From Cephalotus follicularis (taxonomy: Eukaryota > Streptophyta > Magnoliopsida > Oxalidales > Cephalotaceae): a stretch of DNA of 64,000 nt. The translations under genes and the position numbers were made by a program. Shown here piece after piece: positions 11,235 through 22,779 of this stretch. Where the stretch lies: contig BDDD01001505.1 of the NCBI GenBank assembly GCA_001972305.1, forward strand, positions 190,052 to 254,051, given 5' to 3'. The notes beneath the pieces are model-generated. The model was given only the letters and a program-made list of their open reading frames with translations. It was not told where the DNA came from and searched no databases. Within the stretch, counting starts at the first letter, position 1, and every line of letters starts with the position of its first letter.

Positions 11235-11617
11235 GTCTCGTCAATTTCTTAGCAAGTTTAAAGTTTAAATGAAACATAGCGTGCCACAGACTTGGTGACG
11301 CAAGCAACAAGTCCCGACCATGGCCCCTCTGTTAACTATTCTTTTAGGTCATTATACGATGTGTGAAAGAATAACTGCGAGAATACTGGATGGATGTATC
11401 AACTTTCATCTTTTTCAAGTAGTTTACAATCCATCACATCAAACCCTCGTTACATATGTTATGTATGACAATGATGCATCAACAATGGAATCTCACATGT
11501 ACATGCATCTGTGGGTCGTGGGCCATTTGTGTTTGTTAAATATGCTATATTAATTATAGCTTTTGCAACATGCAGTTCTTTCTCTAAAGAGAATAAGAGG
11601 ACATGAAATAAGATTAC
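11235..11617. other. Single-copy-looking sequence between copia LTR and ZIFL exon
   Basis: No LTR terminus, repeat or protein similarity was recognised. It is AT-rich and intron-like and probably belongs to the intron following the last visible ZIFL exon (donor GTAATC on the minus strand, plus positions 11612-11617). Confidence 0.4.
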
Positions 11618-13137
11618 CTGGGCCAAAAATCCTCCTAGAGCTGGGCCAATGATCAACCCTATGCCCCATGACGTACTAACCTGAAATTGAATTATAGAAT
11701 TCTTAATTATGATGCATGCATTACATACTTGTTCAAGTACAATATATTTTTGGGCCAATAAAAAAAAGCTCACTGTTGACAGTCCTAAAGCTTGGTGTTC
11801 TTCGCGGAAAATTTCAGTGGCAAATGCCTGGTCATGGAAAAAGTTGAGGATATATGGGTTAAAAATTAAAAACAAAAAAGGAGAAGAAACTTGAATAAAA
11901 TTGAATGTCCTTGTTAGCTGTTAAAAAAAAGGAAAAGAAAAAAATGTATACATTCACGTAATCCAGTACAAAACAATACCTTTATTGGTCCAAGTGAACC
12001 ACTCAGACTCCCAAGGAGAAACCTTATACCGATGGCCATCCAAAAATTTATACTGAACCCAAAGAGCGTGTTCAAGATAGCCCTGAGACCATACAACACA
12101 TAAATCAACGCAGCATTATTAGCAAAAAGAAAACTTAGCACCATTTGTCGTTGTTGGAATATGCAAACGTTAAAAAAAATTTCATTGAAAAAGAAAAATA
12201 TATTTTAGAATGTGTTTCTAACAGAGGACGGATTATACATAAAACCTAGGAAAATATACAGTTTTTCCCGTAAAAATATTTTCAAAGAAATTTTGATACG
12301 AAACAAACGGAAAATATCAACTCAAATAGGTAGCAGTAACTTACACTGAGAAAGTCCCAATAAGTATGACAGGTTTTCGTCCATAACGATCTGCTACTAT
12401 TCCCCAAAACACAGATGTCAAAGCTCTGCCAAGCATATATGAAGCACCTTCAAGATATTGAGAGGACCATTTGTTTTAGTTATACTAAAAATGTACGTGC
12501 AGATGATGTCATAAGAAAAAATATACGTGGTGATTATACAATATTATATAACATCAATATGACCAAAACCGAGTATGATTAAGTAGGAACGGAGCCAACA
12601 AGTTGATAACAACTTAATCGGAGGGAAGCGCGTAACCATGTATGGAATACAGAGAGGAAAATTTTTATTATTATCGTAGTATAAATGATAGGTATTTTTT
12701 TATCTATATATTTTAAATATTAATTATTTTTTTATTTCAGGAAAAAAATATATCAAATGTGTTTGATAAATATATATGATAAAACATATATAAAAATGAT
12801 ACTTATCATTTTATGCTACAATAACATTATAATATTTTTTGCATAAAAAGGTATTGTATACAATAATTAGGCATCTTCAGAGTTTTAGGTACATATATAA
12901 AGTAGAATTTTTGGGAGCCAGGGCAGGCCTCCCATGATTAAGCTCACCCATCAACCCAGCATAGTAGCCAATATCTTCCTCTCTTTTCGCAATGTGGAAA
13001 TCTCTAATCTGCAAAAAGAGAAGTTATATATATATATATATATGCTAGCTGAAAAACGAATGACCGACTTCTTTTTTATTTAATATAAGCACTCACCATG
13101 AAGTAAAGGAATGGAAAGAGAGATGTAATTGGAAGAG
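11618..13137 (-). CDS. Zinc-induced-facilitator-like (ZIFL) MFS transporter, six internal exons
   Basis: Six minus-strand exons splice in phase: 13137-13097, 13008-12948, 12447-12345, 12082-11980, 11827-11774 and 11680-11618 (41, 61, 103, 103, 54 and 63 bp, about 141 codons). All introns visible have GT..AG borders and no stop interrupts the exons. Peptides in order are LPITSLFPFLYFM; IRDFHIAKREEDIGYYAGLM; GASYMLGRALTSVFWGIVAD with RYGRKPVIL (MFS motif A, G-x-x-x-D-R-x-G-R-K); ILNTLFGFSINFWMA and LLGSLSGSLGPIK; AFATEIFREEHQALGLST; VSTSWGIGLIIGPALGGFLAQ. These are transmembrane helices 1-5 of ZIFL proteins, vacuolar or plasma-membrane proton-coupled carriers linked to zinc, potassium and auxin transport. 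A full protein is about 480 residues, so the N-terminal exon(s) and the C-terminal half are not seen; retroelements lie on both sides. It could be a live gene with very large introns or a truncated gene fragment. Confidence 0.85.
12671..12824. mobile_element. Small MITE-like element in a ZIFL intron
   Basis: Left end TTATCGTAGTATAAATGATA (12671 on) and right end, read in reverse complement, TTATTGTAGCATAAAATGAT form imperfect terminal inverted repeats of about 30 bp around an AT-rich centre. Total length is 154 bp with no coding capacity. It lies in the intron between exons 12947 and 12448. No clear target-site duplication was found, so the superfamily is not assigned. Confidence 0.55.
13024..13043. 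repeat. (TA)n microsatellite
   Basis: An uninterrupted run of about ten TA units lies in the ZIFL intron just upstream of exon 13008-12948. Confidence 0.9.
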
Positions 13138-13140
13138 CTG

Positions 13141-13829
13141 AAAAGATTATACACAATAGAAATAATTAGTCATGCACAACTATTAGTCATAAAAGTGACT
13201 GAAGACACTAAGTTCCAACCAATTGTTGATTAAAAGGGCATTAAACATTTGATTTTACAAATATTATTTTCAATCTTATATTAAACAAACTAATAGTTTT
13301 TCCTTGAGACAATTTCATTGGCCATTCTACAGGAGAAACCTAGCTGTTCCAACAAGATGCACTTCACGCAACGAGAGTAATTACTATTGTTGGTTTAAGG
13401 TTGATATTTTGAATTGGATACAATTGATGTTAGTGTAAGTTTTGGATCCAATATGGTATCACACTACTAATAATTTATAGTCCAGATTACAGATGGTTAC
13501 AGCTAGCACGAAGTTACTTGCAATTGGCAAAGACAACTCTATATGTCAACAAAAGTATTATATATATATGTTAAAGAGAATATTTAATATCAATTATCAA
13601 TGAGATCAAGCATCTATCTGCTTAACATTCTATGTGTTAACATATATTAGACAAGATTTCTGTTAGTCAGCTTTGAGATCTAGGTCTTGATTTATATTTC
13701 TTACGACGCTGGTGTATTAATCATGATGCTCAGACGAGCTAGTAAGCTGGGACCGGCGGTAAAGTCAAACACTATTTGAGCTCACATCCTTGCGGGTTAT
13801 CCCACATCTCCGCTTCTATTGCTCGTTAT
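13141..13829. other. Sequence upstream of the first visible ZIFL exon, no gene recognised
   Basis: The stretch begins as the intron preceding ZIFL exon 13137-13097 (acceptor CAG at plus 13138-13140). An upstream ZIFL exon, expected to encode the cysteine-containing N-terminus, was looked for on the minus strand and not found. From about 13680 the sequence grades into copia-derived sequence. Confidence 0.4.
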
Positions 13830-14622
13830 TTTGTTCCCTTATATTTATGGTATTATAGGTTAGGACATGCCTCTTTATCTAGAATTCGCTCTCTTGCTTT
13901 TAAAGGTTTTTAGGTTTTGTTTCTTTCGGCCATATTCGTTGTATGTCTTGTCAACAAAGAAAACAAAGTGCTTTAGCCTTTAATATAAGTGATTTTTTTC
14001 AAATACTCTTTTTGACTTGGTACATTCTGATATTTTGGAACTTGCTCCTCCTACTACTCATGGTGAAGCTCGTCAATTTGTGGTTTTTATAGATGATTAT
14101 ACTACATATGCTTGGTTGTATTTGTTTAAATATCAATATGAACTTGTGGATATTTTTGAGTAGTTTAATAAAATGATAAAAATACAATTCTCTAAAATTA
14201 AAAAAAAAATTGATCTAATAATACATCTGAATATATTAGTTCTTCTTTTCAAACTATTTTAAAATAATATGGGACACTTTCTCAACGATTGTGTCCCAAC
14301 ACATCTCAACAAAATGGGAGAACGAGACATAAACACCGTCAAATACTAAATACTATTCGTGTTTTAGTCACTTCTGCTTCTTTTCCAGAATCCTTTTGTG
14401 GAGAAGCTACTTTGACTGTCATTGATACTATCAATAGGACACCCACACATGTTATCAACAATATCTCTCCTTTTGAACGTCTATATAATATTCCTCCCAA
14501 TTTTCATATGTTAAAATTAAGTTTTTGGATGTGCTTGTTTTGTTCTTCTTCAACCTCATGAACTCACTACATTTGAACCGCCTTTTAGATTGTGTTATTT
14601 TCTTGCATATGGGATAAAACAT
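13830..14622 (+). mobile_element. Copia integrase fragment
   Basis: Decayed copia integrase is recognisable on the plus strand: YRLGHASLSRIRSLAFKGF (GAG-pre-integrase), FVVFIDDYTTYAWLYLF, a PNTSQQNGRTRHKHRQILNT block, FCGEATLTVIDTINR and ISPFERLYNIPPNFHML. Only integrase is present. It is broken, with many changes, and looks old. The fragment stops exactly where the Tekay LTR begins at 14623, so the Tekay probably inserted into it. Confidence 0.75.
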
Positions 14623-15289
14623 TGTAACAACCCGAATTCCCTTTCTGTACTATTGAGCATTGTTCATGCATATACTGTGTCGTATTGTATCGTATTGAAC
14701 TGTATTGTACTGTTTTGAATTTCGGTATTCCTATACCTATTGTAATTGTATCGATTATATACATGTATAGTCGGAATTTTGGGCTGAGTTTCAGAGAATC
14801 GGCAGAATTGACTATATAAGTCAATTCTCTTGCCATTTTTCTCTCATTCTCACTTTTCCCATTCTTCACCCTTTCTCTATCTTTCTCCTCCTCTCTCTCT
14901 CAGCCGACAGCCTCCCTCTCCCTCTTGCATCTCCAGATTTGCTGCTCCAACGGCACATAACGATTGCAAGTCTCTTTCTTGCGGATTGAACAACATAGCA
15001 GCTGATTCTTTGGTGATTTCAGATGATTAATTGATGGGAAGCTCAACTGTTGAAGCTTCGGTTATGGGTAGGACTTCTGTACTTGTGTTGTCTGTTGCTT
15101 AATTGATTGATTGAATTGCATGATTGATTGAATGATTGTATTGTATTGAATTATGAAACTAGGGTTTTTATTGATTCCCTTGATCTAGCTGATCTAGGAA
15201 GTTTGAAACTGATATTGGAAGGTTATAACAAGTTTTACTAACCTTAAAAGATTGATTTTAACCCTTGGTTTTCAAAGAATGGGTTTTAA

Positions 15290-15690
15290 ATGGATTTTGA
15301 CATCAGATTTGCTGGTTTTCTGCACAAAAATTGGCCATGCCCAACAAAGACATTGATCCCGAGACCATGGACATCGATGTCTTTTGCTTTAGAATGCAGT
15401 ATCCTTGTTTCCACAACAAAGACATTGATGTCTTTGAAAGACATTGACGTCTTTGCCTTGGAATTTCTTCTCCCCAGAGAAGACATCGATGCTGAACATC
15501 GATGCGCATTCCTAGACTGTTTTTATTGAATCGCGTCGACGTCTTTGTCCAAGGACATCGACGTCTTCGGCCAGAGTTTTATACAGATAGAGAAAGACAT
15601 CGATGTCTTTCAAAGACGTCGATGTCCTTCCACTGTTTAAAGGAATACCCTGATACGCATCAATGTCTTTGGCCAAGGACATCGACGCCT
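15290..15690. repeat. Palindrome array, GACATCGATGTC type
   Basis: About a dozen imperfect palindromes lie 15-60 bp apart, for example GGACATCGATGTC at 15368-15380, GACATTGATGTCTTTG near 15420, GACATTGACGTCTTTG near 15441, AAGACATCGATG near 15479, GCGTCGACGTC near 15533, GGACATCGACGTC near 15554, AAGACATCGATGTCTTT near 15596 and AGGACATCGACG near 15675. Cores are ATCGAT, GTCGAC or hybrids. They often pair head to head around TTTGAAAG or TTTGGCCAAAG-like spacers. Confidence 0.75.
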
Positions 15691-16693
15691 ATCGGGCTGA
15701 ATGGAACTTTTAACTGTTTTAAAGCTAGTTTTCAACTCCTTTTTACATTTCCGCTTGACCAGAGCCTCACTTGAGATATACAAGTGTTTGAAACATAGTT
15801 TTCTACAGTTTTCAAATATTGAATTGATAAATTGATAGGGTGACAGCTTGAGCCATAGGCGACGATCCAATGACTTTCACCAACCGGATAGATACTTCTT
15901 CTTATCTCGTTGATTCGATTGTCACCGTCTATTGGCTACTAACTGGTTGATTGATTGATTGATTGAGCCATAAGTGTTGTGAGTCTAAGTTCGGAACGTT
16001 GGACGCATATTCCCATTTCTCCATTAGACATCACCACTTATTGGCATTGTACTGACAGATTAATTGATTGTATTGTATGGATCCTATAGAGCAACTTTAT
16101 GACCCGTATCGACATGTTAGGCTGTTGACCTTGTCCACCTATTTCGTCGATCGTGTCATTTATTGTATTGATCTGCTGACGAGTAGTACTGTTATTGATT
16201 GACGATTGATGCTCCTGGAGGGCCGTAGCTCCCTACCAGTATAGTAGCTCCCCCATGGTTGTAGCTCATTGATATTGTATTGACCCAGCCATAGCCTGGA
16301 AGATCTACGAGTTCCAGACCTAATCAGTCTGAGAACAGTAGATAGATCACCCACCTTTTTCGAAGGACTACCTTCAGTGGGATTAATCATTACTATTGAT
16401 TGACATTGTACTGACTCGAGGTCGTATGCTCTATAGGATATGATTGTTTGATTGAGTTTTTGATACACCACCATTGAGTGTCTACCATTGATTAATTGTT
16501 ATAGATCCTATCCATATGCTCTGTTATGGGCCAGTGTCATACGGATAGTCAGATCGTTAATTGTATTCATGCTTTTTCCATATCATGCATTTATATTGTA
16601 CACTGCACATTTATATTGCATAGACTGTCACCGATATTGCACGTTGTACATGCATACATGCTGCATGGGGTTTCTGCTGAGCCTTTTGGCTAA

Positions 16694-16713
16694 CCCCATC
16701 CTTCGTGGTGGGG
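16694..16713 (+). other. Hairpin with TTCG loop in LTR 3' part
   Basis: CCCCATC pairs with GGTGGGG across a six-base CTTCGT loop (seven pairs, one G-T). It sits in the conserved GCTGAGCC..CCCC block near the LTR end. A role in RNA processing or packaging is only a guess. Confidence 0.5.
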
Positions 16714-16996
16714 CTGTGTTGTACTTTTTATGTGCGGTATAGGTAGGGCAGCAAGTAGTAGTGGACAGAAGGATTGAAGATTTGGTGCGACTGCATGACC
16801 GTTTGATGTGACTGAGCTTGGATTGTAAATGTACTGACGAGTATTGTATTGAAATGTATTGTATTGAAATGAAATGACTAGCATAGTATTGTAACAGAAT
16901 AGTATTGTATGGTATCGCATGGATGTAATATTGTATTGTATATTAGATTGAGAGTAATGCCAAGTGTCCGTCCTCTGGGCGCGGGGTGTTACAGAA

Positions 16997-17010
16997 TGGT
17001 ATCAAAGACA
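16997..17010 (+). promoter_or_regulatory. Primer-binding site (tRNA-Met type)
   Basis: TGGTATCAAAGACA starts three bases after the LTR end. It matches the usual plant TGGTATCAGAGC complement of the initiator methionine tRNA 3' end with small differences. Confidence 0.85.
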
Positions 17011-17177
17011 TTGGTTGGCCTGCTAGCGAAATATATTAATGCGTTGATTGAGATTGACTGAATGTTTTTGCATGATGTATGTTCTTGCTTATTCATGCTA
17101 TTGATTATTGGAAAAGAGATGGATATTGGAATTGAAAGAGATTGTATCTGATCATCCCATTGTTGTCCTCTATAGCG

Positions 17178-18400
17178 ATGAACAATAGGGGAAGGCGTGG
17201 CCGTCGAGGTAGAAGGAATGCTCCTGCCCCTGCTCCTGTTGTTAACGAATCGGCACCCGATAATGTTTTTCCAGAGTATGATCCTAATGCTCCACCAGCC
17301 GGGGCTGACCCCGAGGTTTGGAGACAGTTATGTGCCACTATGGCACAAATGTATACTCTGATGGGACGCCAACATGCTCAAGTGGAACGTAGACCAAGGA
17401 GGGGAGACATGGTGGGCCGTTTCCTAAAGTTGTAGCCTCCAGCATTTGTAAGACTCCCTGATCCTACTCTTGCTAAGTCTTGGCTAGCTCAATTGGAAAA
17501 GATCTTTGAGGCCATGGGATGTGATGATGAACAGAAATTGGTATTGGTAGTGTATATGCTGCAAGGAGAAGCCGAGCACTGGTGGGCTATGGTGAACACG
17601 GATTGGACAAGTAATGGTGCAACCCCCTCTTGGGATGCCTTCAAGAGAGAATTCAATGCAAGATACTACCCTCAGGTAGAGGCAGACTGGAGAGAGATTG
17701 AATTTGTCAACTTGGTTCAAGGAGTATGACAGTTGCTGAGTATGAGGCGAGACTCATGCAGCCAGCCCGATCTGCCCCATATTTAGTGGAAGGCCAAGAG
17801 CGTAGAACAAAGAAGTTCCTTAGGGGACTGAGATTGGATTTGAGGAGGCAATTGACTCCCTTGGGATTGACCTCCATATCGGATATTTCATCCCGAGCTA
17901 TGCAGCTTGAGGATATTGCAGCTGAGGCTAAACTGATGAGAGATATAGCCTGCACTAGGCCTACTCCTTCTTCTTGGCAGAGTGGTAGTGACAGTGGCGG
18001 TGCTGAATCGAAAAACCCTGATAGTATCCCTCTTATGGTTCTCATGGTAGCAGTCAGGGTAGCGGGAACCAGTCCCATTCTCAGAGGAGAAACAGATCGA
18101 GGAACGCACATCGAGGTGGCCGATCTTCAGCACCTAGTCAGGGTACACCTTCCAGATTTTCTGGGAGCGGTAATCAGAGTGCTACGGTCCCTTGTGTGCA
18201 TTGTTAGAAAACCAACCATACTTCTGAGAATTGTAGATGGTTTTTGGGCCATTGCTTGGTTTGTGGTGGTTCCGACCACATTGCTAGAGACTGTCCTCGG
18301 AGTTCTCGTCCTACAGGATTGGATCAAACATAGCGACCATCGCCTTTACAGGGACCGACTACCAGTGTACCATCTTCTTCCCGTGGAACTTCACACTCCA
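17178..18400 (+). pseudogene. Tekay gag region
   Basis: The region opens with a basic, RGRRGRRGRR-rich start (ATG at 17178), then the retrotransposon gag domain with LAQLEKIFEAMGCDDEQKL, MLQGEAEHWW, FKREFNARYYP, FLRGLRLDLRRQL and AMQLEDIAAEA, followed by a serine/glycine-rich, decayed zinc-knuckle stretch. Gag forms the particle that packages element RNA. It is part of a broken fossil. Confidence 0.8.
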
Positions 18401-18429
18401 GAGGGAAACAACCTATGAGTTCTACTTCA

Positions 18430-18681
18430 ACAATTCAGGCTAGAGTTTTTGCTATGGAGCCGAGTGCTACAGCAGGGTCTGATGTTGTGATTGGAGGTAC
18501 TATTCGACTCTTTCAACTTCCAGCATGGGTTCTTATTGATCCGGGTTCATCCCATTCATTCATTATATTGCATTTTGTCTCCCATGTTGGTTTGAGGCCT
18601 GAGTACCTTCTTTTTCTGATAGAGGTATCCACACCTCTCGGTGAGTCAGCGACCACCGATCGAGTGTTTAGAGATTGTATT
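18430..18681 (+). pseudogene. Tekay aspartic protease region
   Basis: The reading includes VLIDPGSSHSFI, the plant gypsy variant of the retroviral aspartic protease active site (D-S/T-G; here DPGSSHSFI), followed by LIEVSTPLGESATTDRV. The stretch ends where solo LTR R is inserted (target GTATT). Confidence 0.8.
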
Positions 18682-18835
18682 TGTAACGCCCGGGATTTTT
18701 GCATGTTGTAATATTTGAATTTCAAATGTAATATTGTTATTGAATTAATGAGAAAGATGATTTTCCAGCTATTTTGTTGATTCCCAAATCAAATTAAAGT
18801 ACTTAGTGGTGTAATTATTGAAATGTTGACTAGGG

Positions 18836-18985
18836 CAGTCGACTGGTACAATAGACCACCCGACTGGTGGACTATTTAATGGAACAGTCGACTGGTTGGA
18901 CGAACCAACTGACTAGCAAACTGTCGAGCCACTTGGAAACCATAGCCAAGAAGACAGCCGACTGTCAGGGAAGAACAGCCGACTG
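18836..18985. repeat. Palindrome array 1 of R, CAGTCGACTG type
   Basis: CAGTCGACTGG at 18836 is followed by partial copies: CCGACTGGTGG, CAGTCGACTGGTTGG near 18887, CAACTGACTAG, CAGCCGACTGTC near 18955 and CAGCCGACTGGG near 18976. The spacing is 18-50 bp. Confidence 0.75.
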
Positions 18986-19837
18986 GGTTATGCTCTATTT
19001 TGTGCAACATGTGATGGGATCACATGCAACAACTGACAGGAAGGAAATAGACACCACCTGGGTGTCATGCGGCCAATGCAAAGGGAAGAGTGAACATCTG
19101 TACGCTATGCAGGTCATGGGACAGGGAGAATTGGTCATGTGTGTGTGCATGCAGCTGTGAGAGAGGTTATGGCATTTAGTGCCATGGAAACGGGATGGAG
19201 AAAAGAGAGAGAGAACTGCCTGCATAAAACACTCTCCTCTTCACCTCTCTCGTGCAGCACCTAAAAAGGAAAGAAACCAGTGAGAAATTACAGAGAAAAA
19301 CAGTAAGGAATCGTGAGAGAAACAGAGAGAGATTCTCAAATTGTTGAAACCAAGAGGAGTTTGAAGGTGACGGGTTGGAGCCACTGACCTTGGGCTTGGA
19401 CATCGAACCTGGGAGCTCAAAACGTCGCTGAGCAGGACTTAAAGAGGTGGACTTACAGATTTCTAACTTGAAATCAAAGGTAGGGGAAAACTGTGGAGAA
19501 ATTATGCATGCTATTTGAGTTTAAAATTAGTGATATTATGGATGAATTGTATGCAAGATGGACTGTGAATTAAAGGGATAAATATCATGCTTACTGTTGA
19601 TTATTAACATGATATGTGTACTGAGTTTTAATTGAGAATGATTGGTTTTCATGTATTACCATGATTAGCTTCCACTGATATTGAGATAAAACGGAGAAAA
19701 TGCATGAACTGAGTTATGTCTGTGGACTGTGAAGTGATCTTTTATGATATTCTATTGCATGAATATAGTAGAATGGTTTGTAATTGAATGTTGGACAAAA
19801 TAGAATGAATTGAGTGCTACTTTTTTTCGCAGAACAG

Positions 19838-20050
19838 CCGACTATTGAGGTATAATAGTCGACTGCTCAAAGTATACAACCGACTGTTAAGAAGAACAGT
19901 CGACTGTGTATGTGTTGCCCGCCCAGAATAGTCAACTGACGAAGAAAGACAGCCGACTGTTGATACTCGTGCCAGATTAGTCGACTGCTAAGGAAGATAG
20001 CCGACTAACCCAAGGGCACAGCCGACTATTATGGAAAGCAGCCGACTATT
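19838..20050. repeat. Palindrome array 2 of R, CAGTCGACTG type
   Basis: About twelve copies with core GTCGACT or GCCGACT occur, for example ATAGTCGACTGCTC near 19855, CAGTCGACTGTG near 19898, CAGCCGACTGTTG near 19951, TAGTCGACTGCTAAG near 19979 and CAGCCGACTATT near 20022 and 20039. The two arrays in one LTR are 850 bp apart. Confidence 0.75.
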
Positions 20051-21203
20051 TTAGAGGAAAAATCAACCTTAGAGGAAGTGATAGACATAGGAGCGACGCC
20101 AATGATCTTAGATGCATTTTGAGCATATGTTTGCATTATTTATTGTACTGTTAATTGAATTGTGACTATTTTCTAAAGTGTTATATCATTTTAGAAGTTT
20201 ATAAATGATTTTAAATGAATCGTTAATTTGTACAAAAATATATAGATTTTCAAATGACGTGGAGGTAATCCCCAAATACTATGAACTGTTTAAGAGATGG
20301 CTTATACACCGATATTACTGTTTCAAGTGTTATAATTATGCATCACTTGAGTTGACTGTTGAATGTGATTGTTATCGTTGCCACTAGCGGGGTATTGTTG
20401 TTACTTAGCCACTGTGTTGGGTATCGTTTTCCACTGTTGTCGTTAGTGGGGTACTGTTGGTACTTAGCTGCCATACTAGTACCGTTTACCGTGTCCGGAC
20501 TGTTGTTACCACCACCGTGCGAGTAACGTGGATATTGTTTGTACTGAATGTGATTGAGTGGTCCCTTTGAGGACATGTTTGGTTATACTGATAAATATAC
20601 ATATAGATATATGTATATGTCAGTTATACACTATGTACTGCATCATTGTACATTCATACATGACACTCATTATTATTGACCCCGAATTGCATTTATAACT
20701 TATCTACTTAGCCGAGTGAGGACAAAGCCTAACCCCCTACATTTCAGATTGATGCAGTGGGACCAATGTGGACGCGCGTGGAGAAGCATAATTTGTAATA
20801 ATGTTAGCTGATGGAGTTGTAACTCTTATTCGAATTGCTAAACTGTTATCGTATTATGTTATTGAAATCGATGGATTTCCGGTTATTGTAACGGATTAAT
20901 TGTTCTAATTACTGTATTATTAGGATAATGTATTTTTAGGGATATCTGCATGTGATCAGATGCCGTATCAAATGTTTTAATTCATGCTCCATTTAAGGGC
21001 TTTTGACAATGGTTTATTTATGATATTGGTAACACGTGGTATGGGAAGCCTGTTGCGCTTTTATTTCGGCTTATTATATAATGCTTCCGCAATTGATCTA
21101 ACTGTTTTAAAGTTTAAATTTGATCGCGAAAATGGATAAGCCGGATTTTATGTTAAATTGCTACAACTTATGTGTTGTTTGAGAAACGGGATGTGATAGT
21201 ATT

Positions 21204-22774
21204 GTAGAGATTGATGATCATTGCTTGTTAACCAATCTTATTGTTTTACCGATGGATGGCCAAAATGTGATTCTGGGCATGGATTGGTTGTCTGGTAGCT
21301 TTACTCAGGTGAATTGTCATCGGAAAGTAGTGGTTTTCAGTCCTCCGGGATGACCGCCTTTTCGATTTCTTGGGACCTTATAGCCATCGTTTGTTCCGAT
21401 GATTTCAGCCTTGCATGCGGACAGATTGTTACGACAGGGATGCCAAGGATTTCTGGCACACGTGCTTGATACAGATAGATGGCGGTCGAAACTGGAGGAT
21501 ATTCCAGTGGTTTGCGAGTTAGGAGATGTTTTTCCTCGAGATTTGACTTCGTTACCGCCAGATAGAGAGATAGAATTTGTGATCGACCTGATGCCAGGAA
21601 TTGCACCGATTTCCCGAGCACCGTATCGAATGGCACCGATAGAATTGAAAGAGTTGAAGATACAACTACGGAATCTTCTGGACAAAGATTTCATAAGACC
21701 TAGTGCTTCACCCTGGGGAGCACCTATTCCTTTTGTCAAGAAGAAAGATGGATCACTCCGAATGTGTTTTGACTATCGACAGCTCAATAAAGTTATAGTG
21801 AAGAATAAGTACCCTCAACCGCACATTGATGAGTTGTTTAATCAGCTTAGAGGAGCGACAGTGTTTTCTAAGCTCGACTTGAGATCGGGCTACCATCAGC
21901 TGAAAGTCAGATATGAGGATATTCCAAAGACTGCTTTCAGATCGCGATATGGCCATTATGAGTTTCTAGTTATGCCTTTTGGTGTGACTAATGCTCCCGC
22001 ACCTTTCATGGACCTGATGAACTGAGTGTTCAGACAATATTTGGATCAGTTTATTGTGGTCCACATTGATGACCTCTTGGTCTATTCCGAGACCAATGAG
22101 GAGCATGCCCAGAACCTCTACATTGTGTTGTAGAGATTGAGGGATCATCGATTGTATGCCAAATTTGACAAGTGCAAATTTTGGTTTCGGAGGTTGCTTT
22201 TTGTGGGCATATTGTTTTTGGTGACGGTTTATCCATGGATCCATCAAAGATATAGGTAGTGAAAGATTGGAAACAACCGACGAATGCTTCTGAAGTTCAT
22301 AGCTTCTTGGGTTTAGCATGGTATTATCATCAGTTTGTTGAGGGATTTTCCCGAATTGTTGCACCATTGACCAAATTGACACAGAAGAATGCTGCTTTTA
22401 TATGGGATAATGATTGTGACATTGAATATCATCCGGAAAAAAAGCGAATGTTGTTGCAGATGCATTGAGTCGCGAGTTGTCTTGTATGACTCTTTCTCAC
22501 ATACAGGTGCAACCTGCATTGTTTGACCAGATTAGAGATGCTCAAATTGATGACATGGAATTACAAAAAGTGACTACTGCTATTGATGGGAGTTTAAAAC
22601 CTGATTTCTCTCTATTTATAGATGGGTTATTGAGATACAGGAACATGATTTGCATTCCAGCGAATAATGAGTTGAAGGAAAAGCTTCTTTCTCAAGCTCA
22701 TAAATCTCGCCTCTCTATCCATCCAGGGAGTACGAAGATGTATCGTGACTTAAAAACTTAACTATTGGTGGATT
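21204..22774 (+). pseudogene. Tekay RT, RNase H remains and integrase start
   Basis: The tail of protease (VILGMDWLSG) is followed by the RT fingers and palm: [70 protein letters not shown], and the catalytic region with HIDDLLVYS. After that come the connection (EVHSFLGLAWYYHQFVEGFS), little RNase H, and the integrase zinc-binding beginning (SQAHKSRLSIHPGSTKMYRDL). It is part of a broken fossil with many breaks. It ends at the SIRE A insertion. Confidence 0.85.
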
Positions 22775-22779
22775 GACAT

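Larger units (their letters stand above)
14623..16993 (+). repeat. Tekay 5' LTR, 2371 bp
   Basis: It begins TGTAACAACCCG and ends GGGGTGTTACA, immediately followed by the primer site. It contains TATTG/GATTG-rich low-complexity stretches (15095-15140, 15945-15965, 16830-16950), a CATCGATG palindrome array (15290-15690) and, near the 3' end, a GCTGAGCC..TAACCCC block that is also found in the other long LTRs of this window. CTATATAAG at 14812-14820 is a plausible TATA box. Confidence 0.85.
18682..21198 (+). mobile_element. Solo LTR R, 2517 bp, inside the Tekay
   Basis: It starts TGTAACGCCCGGG and ends GGGATGTGATA, flanked on both sides by GTATT (18677-18681 and 21199-21203). No coding domain, primer site or polypurine tract lies inside, so one LTR remains after exchange between two. 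It contains palindrome arrays with CAGTCGACTG arms (18836-18985 and 19838-20050), a GGGGTA-CTGTTG patch (20385-20520) and the GCCGAGTGAGG..CTAACCCC block near the end, all in plus orientation. It is probably gypsy-type, related in layout but not in sequence to the host Tekay LTR. Confidence 0.85.
14623..22774 (+). mobile_element. Ty3/gypsy Tekay (Del) chromovirus, broken, 3' part missing
   Basis: Parts in order are 5' LTR (14623-16993), primer site (16997-17010), gag (17178-18400), protease (18430-18681), an inserted solo LTR (18682-21198), then RT, RNase H remains and the start of integrase (21204-22774). RT wording such as [15 protein letters not shown] and [13 protein letters not shown] is typical of plant Tekay/Del elements. 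It is interrupted at 22774/22780 by SIRE A, and no 3' LTR is in the window. The element is broken with many breaks. It inserted into a copia integrase fragment and is older than both R and SIRE A. Confidence 0.88.

Noticed and set aside
16160-16474. 104-codon minus-strand frame
   Set aside because: It lies inside the Tekay 5' LTR and matches no protein; LTR repeats explain its composition.
20385-20520. Possible hypervariable coding repeat (GGGGTACTGTTG words)
   Set aside because: It is a short degenerate tandem patch in solo LTR R with no extended frame.
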